A stretch of 23,916 nt of DNA from JOPF136 sp035541255 (GTDB lineage Bacteria > Acidobacteriota > Terriglobia > Acidiferrales > UBA7541): positions 1-23,916 of the forward strand of contig DATKNR010000136.1 in assembly GCA_035541255.1 (NCBI GenBank). Reading direction: 5' to 3'. Of this stretch, positions 1-5,804 are shown piece after piece. Position numbers and translations under genes: made by a program. Below the pieces are notes generated by a model. The model ran no database searches. It was given only the letters and a program-made list of their open reading frames with translations, and was not told the DNA's origin. The first letter of the stretch is position 1. Every line of letters begins with the position of its first letter.

Positions 1-645
1 GATTTCTTCACTTACACGGATTTTGTGGACCGCGACGGGAAATTCCAGCTCACCATGCTCAGCTATTCGGCGTTCGAGCCTCTGGCGCAGTCCATGACGC
101 CGATGTTGCGCGAGGAATCGTTCCACCTGGGCACTGGTCAGGACGGGCTGAAGCGTGTGGTGAAGGCCGGTGTGGTGCCGCTCAGCGTGGTGCAGAAATA
201 CATCAACAAATGGATTCCGGTGAGCTACGACCTGTTCGGAGTGGACCGCTCCAGCTCGGCCCACTGGTTCTACGTGTGGGGGCTCAAGGGCCGCTACGAC
301 GAGCCGCGCAATGAAAAACCGGCGGACCTGGGCCACATCAACGAGCACAGCCGCGAGCTCTATCACCAGGAGTGCGCGCAACTGGTGGAGCAGATCAACA
401 AGCACGTGCCGGCGGGGCTGCCCAAATTGTACGTGCCGAGCCTCAAATTCAACCGGAGGATCGGTGAGTTTGCGGGACAGCGCTGGTGCGTGCACGGCAC
501 GCAGATGGACGAAAAGGCGTACGCGGAGCACCTGAAGGAAGTGTTGCCGGGCGAGGCAGACCTGAAGCTGCTGGCCGACATCGAGGCCAACGAGCCCCAG
601 TGGATCGCGCCGAAACAGCCGTCCGCAGAACCGCTGCCTTCCTGA
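1..645 (+). CDS. BoxB-type di-iron oxygenase (benzoyl-CoA epoxidase-like), C-terminal part
   Basis: The frame is open from base 1, so the gene starts before the window; 214 residues of the C-terminal part are present. In the ferritin-like BoxB/PaaA oxygenases a carboxylate-bridged di-iron centre activates O2 to epoxidise an aromatic acyl-CoA ring. Visible family marks are the DRDGKFQL segment (residues 10-17), a second iron-ligand motif EESFH (38-42, pattern EExxH) and a later GLKGRY segment. These match the order of remembered BoxB segments, although the residues after EExxH differ from classical BoxB. The first iron-ligand helix lies outside the window. A crotonase-family hydratase follows after 26 bp, which fits CoA-linked aromatic degradation. 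The substrate (benzoyl-CoA or another aryl-CoA) is inferred. A more general phenylacetic-acid-catabolic-family oxygenase is the alternative. Confidence 0.7.
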   Translation, partial: DFFTYTDFVDRDGKFQLTMLSYSAFEPLAQSMTPMLREESFHLGTGQDGLKRVVKAGVVPLSVVQKYINKWIPVSYDLFGVDRSSSAHWFYVWGLKGRYDEPRNEKPADLGHINEHSRELYHQECAQLVEQINKHVPAGLPKLYVPSLKFNRRIGEFAGQRWCVHGTQMDEKAYAEHLKEVLPGEADLKLLADIEANEPQWIAPKQPSAEPLPS

Positions 646-660
646 AGGCAGCCGAGCCGG

Positions 661-666
661 AGGAGG
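661..666 (+). promoter_or_regulatory. Shine-Dalgarno site that fixes a TTG start
   Basis: A perfect AGGAGG lies five bases ahead of the TTG at 672 and 15 bases after the stop of the oxygenase gene. It selects TTG 672 over the upstream in-frame ATG at 486, which would overlap the oxygenase gene by 160 bases and add a non-homologous arginine-rich leader. Confidence 0.8.
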
Positions 667-671
667 AAGAG

Positions 672-1448
672 TTGCCGGAGACGACCACAGTGGGGGGCAA
701 TCTGCGCGTCGATTCGAAGGAGCGCGTCGCGCGGGTGACGATCGACCGGCCACCGCTGAACATTCTCGACATCGGGATGGTTGCGGAGATCGGCGAGCAG
801 TTGGTAAGGCTGCCGGCGCATCACGAATTCATCGTGTTCCAGGGGGCGGGAAACTGCTTTTCGGCGGGAGCGGATGTGGCGGACCACACGCCGGAGCGCG
901 TGGGACGGCTGCTGGGTGCGTTCCATCACGTGTTCCACGAGATGGGAGCCGGCCACGCCGTGACCGTCGCGGCGGTGGCGGGACATTGCCTGGGTGGCGG
1001 ATGCGAACTGGCGATGTGCTGTGATTTTATCCTGGCGGAGGAATCGGCGACGTTCGGCTTTCCGGAAATCAAACTGGGTTGCTTCCCGCCGATCGCGATG
1101 GTGGCGCTGCCGCGGATGATGCCGGGGCATGCGGCGTTCGACCTGATCCTCACGGGGAAAACAATCAGCGCGCCGGAAGCCAGCGCTCTGGGCATGGTCA
1201 CGCGCGTGGTGCCGGATGGCGCGCTCGCGAATGCAGTCGAAGGCCTCTTGGGAGAAATGAAGCATTTGAGCCCGGCGGTGCTCCGGCTGACGCGGCGGCT
1301 GACGCGTACCGCGGGATTCAAGGACGAGGAAAAGGAACTGACGGAGATTGAAAACCTGTACCTGGATGAATTGATCCGGACGAAGGATGCGGTGGAAGGG
1401 GTACGAGCGTTTCTGGAAAAGCGGGCTCCGGTGTGGACGGGGCGGTAG
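672..1448 (+). CDS. Crotonase-family enoyl-CoA hydratase, cyclohexadienecarbonyl-CoA hydratase-like
   Basis: A 258-residue single-domain crotonase. From the TTG start, the N-terminal strand and RPPLNILDI segment are at residues 25-34. The oxyanion-hole loop GNCFSAGADV is at 60-69 and GHCLGGGCEL at 104-113. The FGFPEIKLG segment is at 128-136. Both catalytic glutamates of true hydratases are present (E112 and E132), so water addition to an enoyl or dienoyl-CoA is likely. The PLNILDI segment and the length recall cyclohexa-1,5-dienecarbonyl-CoA hydratase (Dch). It is far shorter than BoxC, the crotonase that usually partners BoxB. The gene is probably in one transcript with the preceding oxygenase. 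The exact substrate is inferred; a generic enoyl-CoA hydratase/isomerase is the fallback. Confidence 0.85.
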   Translation: MPETTTVGGNLRVDSKERVARVTIDRPPLNILDIGMVAEIGEQLVRLPAHHEFIVFQGAGNCFSAGADVADHTPERVGRLLGAFHHVFHEMGAGHAVTVAAVAGHCLGGGCELAMCCDFILAEESATFGFPEIKLGCFPPIAMVALPRMMPGHAAFDLILTGKTISAPEASALGMVTRVVPDGALANAVEGLLGEMKHLSPAVLRLTRRLTRTAGFKDEEKELTEIENLYLDELIRTKDAVEGVRAFLEKRAPVWTGR

Positions 1449-1455
1449 GAAAAAA

Positions 1456-1474
1456 CGCCGGCGGGAAGCCGGCG
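1456..1474. repeat. Intergenic palindrome with ACAAAAT tail, copy 1
   Basis: CGCCGGC and GCCGGCG form a perfect 7-bp stem around a GGGAA loop, followed by GCACAAAAT. A second element of the same plan (8-bp stem, 5-base loop, GTACAAAAT tail) is at 23719-23747. It lies just after the crotonase stop, and its tail runs into the ATG at 1482. It may be a dispersed REP-like repeat, or it may act as a weak terminator. Confidence 0.6.
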
Positions 1475-1481
1475 GCACAAA

Positions 1482-1865
1482 ATGGCGAAACTGAAATTCC
1501 TGCACAAGCCGAGTTGAACGTCGTGCCGCAAAGCAAGAGGTCTCTTGCTGGAAGAGGGCGCGGAGCTGGAGTTGCGGGACATCGGAAAAGAGCGGCTGAC
1601 GGAGAGCGAACTCGACGCGCTGATCGGCGCGGAGGATTACCGGAAATTCCTGAATCCGCGGAATGAACTTTACCGCGAGCGCAAGATGGGGGAGAAACCC
1701 CCGGCGCGCGCAGAGGCCATCCGGCTGATGGCGGGAGAACCGAATCTGGTGCGGCGGCCGCTGGTCATCGCGGGGGGGCGCGTGGTGCTGGGATATGATG
1801 AGGCGGCGCTGCGCGGCCTGGCGGGGGCCGCGGGCGCGCGGAGCTCCCGGAAGAAGGCGCGGTAA
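1482..1865 (+). CDS. Candidate selenoprotein: ArsC/Spx-family thioredoxin-fold protein with Sec at an in-frame TGA
   Basis: From ATG 1482 the frame reads MAKLKFLHKPS, then TGA (1515-1517), then TSCRKARGLLLEEG and on to TAA at 1865: 127 residues if TGA is translated. Spx/ArsC/YffB proteins begin with a short strand followed by a PSCTSCRKAR-type redox loop, so the TGA sits exactly on the first cysteine (residue 12) of CxxC; the second is Cys15. The C-terminal NLVRRPLVI ... GYDE segment (residues 86 onward) is also family-typical, so both sides of the TGA belong to one domain. A hairpin with an fdhF-like loop lies at 1532-1549. A plain gene caller would see only the part from TTG 1545 and lose the active site. 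Substrate is unknown: reductase and redox-switch roles both occur in the family. A nonsense mutation is the alternative, less likely given the hairpin and position. SD is weak (GGCGG at 1471). Confidence 0.8.
1515..1549 (+). promoter_or_regulatory. Candidate bacterial SECIS element (UGA plus downstream hairpin)
   Basis: The UGA is at 1515-1517. Bases 1532-1538 (AGCAAGA) and 1543-1549 (TCTTGCT) are perfectly complementary and enclose GGTC. The loop G is 22 bases after the UGA. Bacterial SECIS hairpins usually present a G at the start of the apical loop roughly 16-37 bases downstream, where SelB binds. The hexamer across the loop, AGGUCU, equals that of E. coli fdhF as I remember it. I see no bulged U in the stem, which fdhF has. 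The codons making it (GCA AGA GGT CTC TTG) are uncommon among neighbours that prefer CGC, GCG and CTG. Confidence 0.75.
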
Positions 1866-1892
1866 ACGGCGCTGAGCGCGCCGCCAAGATAC

Positions 1893-2741
1893 GTGCAACC
1901 CATCATCGACATCCATGTGCACATACAGCCGCTGCGGCAGTTTCGCGCGGAGGCGATTGCGCAGGCGCGGCACGGGCACCCCAACTGGGCGCAGGTGGAG
2001 GAATTCTGCGAGAGTCCGTCGGCGTTCTTGAATTACCTGGACGCCGCAGGGGTGGAACGCGCGGGATTAATCAACTACGTCAGCCCGGAAGTGACGGGAT
2101 TCACCGCTGAGGTGAACGATTGGGTGGTGAAGTACGCCTCGACGGACCCGCGAAGGCTGATCGCGTTCGGGTCCGTGCATCCGCGGCACACCGCCAATGC
2201 GGCGGCGGAGACGGACCGGCTGGCGGCGCTGGGAATCCGCGCGCTGAAGATTCATCCCTCGCATCAATGGTTCGCCCCGAACTCGTACCGCGGCGAGCTG
2301 CCCGCGCTCGGGAAAGTGTACGAGCGGGCGCAGGCACACCGGATGCCGGTGATGATCCACACGGGCACATCGGTGTTCACCGGCGCGCGGAACGTGTATG
2401 CGCAGCCCATGCTGGCCGACGACATCGGAGTGGATTATCCGGAGCTCGTCGTCATCCTGGCTCATGGCGGACGGCCTCTGTGGATGAACGAGGCATTTTT
2501 CCTCTTACGGCGGCACGCCAATTTCCACATGGACATTTCGAGTATTCCGGCGCGGAGGCTGCTGGAATATTTTCCCCGCATCGAGGAGATTGCGGACAAA
2601 GTGTTGTTCGGCACGGACTGGCCGGGATTCGGGATGAACGATCTGCGGACGGGGATCGAAGCGTTCCGCGCGCTGCCGATTTCGGCGGAGGCGCAACGGA
2701 AGATTCTGTACGACAATGCCGCGCGGCTATTCCCGGAGTGA
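1893..2741 (+). CDS. Amidohydrolase-2 family TIM-barrel metal-dependent hydrolase
   Basis: A 282-residue protein from GTG 1893. Metal-site marks of the ACMSD/amidohydrolase-2 (PF04909) family are present in order: DIHVH (H8 and H10) on the first strand, K119 in the ALKIHP segment, H156 in MIHTGT, H191 in LAHGG and D242 in FGTDWP. Members hydrolyse or decarboxylate small carboxylic substrates, often from aromatic catabolism, in the cytoplasm. The start is chosen because the HxH strand begins at once; no strong Shine-Dalgarno sequence is visible. It lies 27 bp after the candidate selenoprotein gene. Placement in a cluster opened by an aryl-CoA oxygenase makes an aromatic-acid role possible, but the substrate cannot be read from the sequence. 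Confidence 0.85.
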   Translation: MQPIIDIHVHIQPLRQFRAEAIAQARHGHPNWAQVEEFCESPSAFLNYLDAAGVERAGLINYVSPEVTGFTAEVNDWVVKYASTDPRRLIAFGSVHPRHTANAAAETDRLAALGIRALKIHPSHQWFAPNSYRGELPALGKVYERAQAHRMPVMIHTGTSVFTGARNVYAQPMLADDIGVDYPELVVILAHGGRPLWMNEAFFLLRRHANFHMDISSIPARRLLEYFPRIEEIADKVLFGTDWPGFGMNDLRTGIEAFRALPISAEAQRKILYDNAARLFPE

Positions 2742-2748
2742 GGGGCAG

Positions 2749-3177
2749 ATGCCAACCATGGAAGGAAAAGAAGGCAAGCTGTGGATTGACGCGTACGTGA
2801 AGAATGCGGGGACGTTCTCCGGAGTGATGAAAGCGGTGCGGACCCTCGTCAAGGAAACTGCGGCAGGCTGCGAGGAGTACGTGAGCCCCTGGAAGACTCC
2901 CGCGTTTGATTCGAACGGACCGCTGTGCGTCTTTGTGATGGGGAAGGAGCATGTGACGCTGGCGTTTTTGCGGGGAGCGATGCTTCCCGATCCCGAGAAG
3001 CTGCTCGAGGGCAAGGCGAAAGGCGTGCGCAACATAAGGCTGCGGACCGTGGCCGATGTCGAGCGGCCGGGCGTCAAGCGGCTGATTGCGGAGGCGGCGA
3101 AGTTGAACAAGAAAAATCCGCCGTCGGGCAAAATGGTGGGAATGGACAAGAGAAGGAAGAGTGCGGCAAAGAAGTAG
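2749..3177 (+). CDS. DUF1801 (YdhG-like) domain protein
   Basis: A 142-residue soluble protein. The segment with VSPWKTPAFD and the later FLRGAMLPDPEKLLEGKGK-like stretch (LEGKAKGVRNI) are typical of DUF1801/YdhG-like proteins (PF08818), whose biochemical role is not established. The C-terminus is lysine-rich (KMVGMDKRRKSAAKK), a possible nucleic-acid-contact tail. AGGGG at 2741-2745, overlapping the previous stop region, favours ATG 2749; ATG 2758 is also possible. Only 7 bp separate it from the amidohydrolase gene, so co-transcription is likely. Confidence 0.8.
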   Translation: MPTMEGKEGKLWIDAYVKNAGTFSGVMKAVRTLVKETAAGCEEYVSPWKTPAFDSNGPLCVFVMGKEHVTLAFLRGAMLPDPEKLLEGKAKGVRNIRLRTVADVERPGVKRLIAEAAKLNKKNPPSGKMVGMDKRRKSAAKK

Positions 3178-3185
3178 GTAGAGGA

Positions 3186-3204
3186 GCGCGGGTTGTGTCC
3201 GCGC
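3186..3204. repeat. Intergenic hairpin
   Basis: GCGCGG and CCGCGC form a perfect 6-bp stem around the loop GTTGTGT, nine bases after the DUF1801 stop. It has no T-run, so a Rho-independent terminator is not supported. It is probably a dispersed palindrome or an RNA 3'-end stabiliser. Confidence 0.5.
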
Positions 3205-3230
3205 CGGGATCCGGTGTGGGCCGCGGAAAG

Positions 3231-3254
3231 GCGAGGGCGGAAGGCCGCTCTCGC
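3231..3254. repeat. Intergenic 10-bp hairpin
   Basis: GCGAGGGCGG and CCGCTCTCGC pair along ten positions with one G-U pair around an AAGG loop. It is the second hairpin in the 121-bp gap between the DUF1801 gene and the next gene. No T-run follows. Confidence 0.55.
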
Positions 3255-3298
3255 ACTCGAAGGCCTTCGTGCCGCCGCTGGATCGCGCCGGAGTGGGA

Positions 3299-3835
3299 AT
3301 GGAGATTCGTACGATTGCCGTGATCGGAGCAGGAGCGATGGGCAGGGAAATCGCACGCGAGGCGCTGGCGGCGGGCTACCGCGTGATTCTGGAAGATGTG
3401 CTGCCGGACCGGCTGGCGGCGGCGAGGGAGGAGTTGCACGCGCGGCTCGATGGATCCGCGGGTGTGGGGTTTTCGACCGCGGCTTCCGTGGATCTGGCCT
3501 GCCGCGAAGCGGAAATCGTGATTGAGACGCTGCCGGAAGAAACGGAAATGAAGATCGACGTGTTCTGCATCCTGGAAAGGTTCGCGCGGCCCGGAGCCAT
3601 CCTGGCGACGAACGCGCGGACGATCGCGGTGAGCGATCTGGCGGCGGTGACCACGCGCGGGGAACATTGCGTGGGGCTGCGATTTCCCGAAAACGAGTCG
3701 GGAAAAGCGTTCCTGGAAATCGTGCCCGGCCGGGAAACCAGCAAGGAAACCGTGGAAGCATGCCGGGAGATGGGGCGGCGGATGGGGCGTGAGGTGGTGG
3801 TGACGCCCGAGGCGCCGGGCGAGCCGGCGAAATGA
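3299..3835 (+). CDS. Stand-alone 3-hydroxyacyl-CoA dehydrogenase NAD-binding domain, probably non-catalytic
   Basis: A 178-residue protein from ATG 3299 (GGAGTGGGA directly ahead). It is a Rossmann domain of the 3HCDH_N family (PF02737): the dinucleotide loop IGAGAMG has its glycines at residues 10, 12 and 15, with the acidic ribose-binding region around LEDV (31-34). The C-terminal 3HCDH domain that forms the dimer and substrate pocket is absent. The HFFNP-type segment with the catalytic His in normal enzymes reads LRFPENESG here, so Arg128 takes the His position, while the partner Glu140 remains. NAD binding is likely; hydroxyacyl-CoA oxidation is doubtful. Its stop overlaps the next start as ATGA, so the macro-domain protein is probably translationally coupled. 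A structural or sensor role is inference. Confidence 0.75.
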   Translation: MEIRTIAVIGAGAMGREIAREALAAGYRVILEDVLPDRLAAAREELHARLDGSAGVGFSTAASVDLACREAEIVIETLPEETEMKIDVFCILERFARPGAILATNARTIAVSDLAAVTTRGEHCVGLRFPENESGKAFLEIVPGRETSKETVEACREMGRRMGREVVVTPEAPGEPAK

Positions 3836-4365
3836 GCGGGAAAAAGGAAATCCGGATTGTGCAGGGCGATCTGACGGAGATGGACGTGGATGCGATCGTC
3901 AACGCGGCGAACAACGATCTGCAGCTCGGCGCGGGAGTGGCGGGAGCGATTCGCAGAAAGGGCGGGCCGTCGATCCAGAAGGAGTGCGACGAAATCGGGA
4001 GCATTCCCATCGGCGCGGCGGCCATGACCGGCGGAGGAAACCTGAAGGCGCGGCACGTGATCCACGCGGCGAGCATGCAGCTGGGAGGAAGGACGACGGC
4101 GGAATCGCTGCGCGGCTCGACGGCGTGGTCGCTGCGGCTGGCGCGGGAGCACGGGCTGAAATCGGTGGCGTTTCCCGCCGTCGGGACCGGCATTGCGGGA
4201 TTTCCACTCCGGGAGTGCGCGCAGATCATGCTGCGTGAGTCCGTAGCACACCTGAAGGGCGAAACGCCGGTGGAATCGGTTTATTTCGTGCTGTTCGACG
4301 CTCCGGCTCTGGACGCGTTCCAGAGCGTGTGGAAGGAGATGCAGTCGAAAGGCGAAGGATTGTGA
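3832..4365 (+). CDS. Macro-domain protein (O-acetyl-ADP-ribose deacetylase-like)
   Basis: A 177-residue macro domain. The N-terminal IRIVQGDLTEMDVDAIVNAA segment (residues 8-27), the NNDLQLGAGVAGAI loop and the phosphate-binding loop AVGTGIAGFP (about residues 120-129) are all present, so ADP-ribose binding is expected. Bacterial relatives remove acetyl or ADP-ribosyl groups. The catalytic-loop Asn is present, but the loop reads GAGVAGAI rather than the commoner GGGV form. Length equals a single domain. The start overlaps the previous stop by four bases, and its own stop overlaps the next GTG, giving a coupled three-gene block with an NAD-binding protein. Confidence 0.9.
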   Translation: MSGKKEIRIVQGDLTEMDVDAIVNAANNDLQLGAGVAGAIRRKGGPSIQKECDEIGSIPIGAAAMTGGGNLKARHVIHAASMQLGGRTTAESLRGSTAWSLRLAREHGLKSVAFPAVGTGIAGFPLRECAQIMLRESVAHLKGETPVESVYFVLFDAPALDAFQSVWKEMQSKGEGL

Positions 4366-4631
4366 ACGGAAATCTGGAGAGAGTGCTGGCGGAACTCGCG
4401 CGGTACGAGCATCCCTTGTTCGCGTTCGATGCACGCGAGGCCGGCGACGCGGTGGAAGTGTTGATCGAATTCCGGGGAGCGGAGCCGGCGGTGCACACGT
4501 ACGTGTATTCGCTCCAGCCGCGAGACATAGAAAACGCGCAGTTTCCGTGGACCTTCCAGCGGCAGCTCTACGACTGCCTGCACGATTACGTGGTGGAAAT
4601 GTTTACGCGCAATCCGCAGTGCCGGGACTGA
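4362..4631 (+). CDS. Small protein of unknown function
   Basis: An 89-residue soluble protein that I do not recognise. It starts at GTG 4362, overlapping the macro-domain stop as GTGA, with GAAGGA just ahead. An ATG at 4329 in the same frame would overlap the macro-domain gene by 37 bases and is less likely. The protein is mixed alpha/beta, acidic in its first half (RYEHPLFAFDAREAGDAVEV), with an aromatic-rich second half (PWTFQRQLYDCLHDYVVEMF). It has no membrane segment. It is followed after 7 bp by the MidA-type gene. Confidence 0.7.
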   Translation: MNGNLERVLAELARYEHPLFAFDAREAGDAVEVLIEFRGAEPAVHTYVYSLQPRDIENAQFPWTFQRQLYDCLHDYVVEMFTRNPQCRD

Positions 4632-4638
4632 GGCGGGC

Positions 4639-5787
4639 GTGGCTGCGAGTTCCTCTCCTTCTCTTCCTTCCGAACGCACACCGCTGGCGGAATTGCTTCT
4701 GGAGCGAATCCGCGCCCGCGGTCCGATTCCGTTTTCCGAGTACATGCGCGAGTGCCTCTATCACCCGGATCATGGGTACTACGCGCGCCCGGAGGCGCGG
4801 CGATTTCCCGACTACTACACGAGCCCGGAGGTGCATCCGGTGTTTGGGCGGCTGGTGGCGCGTCAACTCGCGGAAATGTGGGAGCGACTGGGGCGTCCCG
4901 GCGAGTTCCTGGTGGTGGAAGGCGGAGCGGGAGTGGGGCGGCTGGCGGGGCAAATCCTGGATTTCGCGGAGCGCGAGCTGCCGGAGTTTTTCTCGGCGCT
5001 CCGCTACGTTGCGGTGGAGGCGGGCGCGGCGCGGAGGTCGGCGCAGCAGCGGGCAGTCGGGCGCCACCTGGAGACGGGGCGCGCGAAATCAAGCGCGGAG
5101 CTGCCGGAGAGGATTCCGGCAGGATGCGTGTTGTCCAACGAATTGTTCGACGCGCTGCCCGTGGACCGTGTGGTGCGGCAAGGGCGCGGCCTGCGGGAAA
5201 TCCGAGTCGGAGAACGCGGCGGATGGTTTGCAGAGGAGATGGCGGAGTGCTCGCCGCGGGTAACGGGTTTTTTTGCGCGCCAGGGAGCGCGGTTGGCGGA
5301 GGAGCAACAGGCGGAGGCGGGATTGGAGGCGTGCGAATGGCTGGTGGAAGCGGGACGGCGGCTCGATCGCGGATTTGTGCTCACCATCGACTACGGACAC
5401 GAGGCCCCGGAGCTGTACAACGCGCGGCACATGCGCGGAACCCTGCTGGCGTACCGCGAGCATCGCGCGACGGAAGATTACTATCAGGCTCCCGGCCTGC
5501 AGGATTTGACGGCCCACGTGAGTTTTACGGCGCTGGATTTGTGGGGACGCGATGCGGGACTGGAGCGCACGGGGTTGGCGAGTCAGACGCGCTTCCTGCT
5601 GGCGCTGGGTCGCGGGAATGAGTTTGCGGACATATACGACCAGGGGCAGACGGAGACGGAGCGGCTGCGTTCGCGGCTGATGTGGAAGACGCTAATCTAT
5701 CCGGAGGGGATGGGGGAGACGTTTCAGGTGTTCATCCAGCATAAAGCAGTGGAGGCTCCTGTGTTGACGGGGTTGAAACAGTTGTAG
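4639..5787 (+). CDS. MidA/NDUFAF7-type SAM-dependent methyltransferase
   Basis: A 382-residue protein of the Methyltransf_28 family (PF02636). The diagnostic N-terminal block FSEYMRECLYHPDHGYY is at residues 32-48. The SAM loop EGGAGVGRLA is at 94-103, and the VLSNELFDALPVDRV block follows at about 165-179. Eukaryotic relatives methylate an arginine of the complex I subunit NDUFS2; the bacterial substrate is not known. It starts at GTG 4639 with AGGCGGG ahead. It is the last gene of the plus-strand run and converges, with a 17-bp gap, on the M1-like gene. Full family length, no disruption seen. Confidence 0.9.
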   Translation: MAASSSPSLPSERTPLAELLLERIRARGPIPFSEYMRECLYHPDHGYYARPEARRFPDYYTSPEVHPVFGRLVARQLAEMWERLGRPGEFLVVEGGAGVGRLAGQILDFAERELPEFFSALRYVAVEAGAARRSAQQRAVGRHLETGRAKSSAELPERIPAGCVLSNELFDALPVDRVVRQGRGLREIRVGERGGWFAEEMAECSPRVTGFFARQGARLAEEQQAEAGLEACEWLVEAGRRLDRGFVLTIDYGHEAPELYNARHMRGTLLAYREHRATEDYYQAPGLQDLTAHVSFTALDLWGRDAGLERTGLASQTRFLLALGRGNEFADIYDQGQTETERLRSRLMWKTLIYPEGMGETFQVFIQHKAVEAPVLTGLKQL

Positions 5788-5804
5788 GCCGGCAGGATTC
5801 CGTA

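Noticed and set aside
1545..1865. ArsC/Spx-like gene starting at TTG 1545
   Set aside because: It would begin after the redox loop and lack the first strand of the fold; the sequence from ATG 1482 through the TGA restores both.
363..1979. 538-codon minus-strand frame across the oxygenase, crotonase and selenoprotein-candidate genes
   Set aside because: Arg/His/Pro-rich antisense product covering three genes with clear domains on the plus strand.
2727..4229. 500-codon minus-strand frame opposite DUF1801, 3HCDH and macro genes
   Set aside because: Pro/Ser/Arg-rich shadow; the plus-strand genes carry recognisable motifs.
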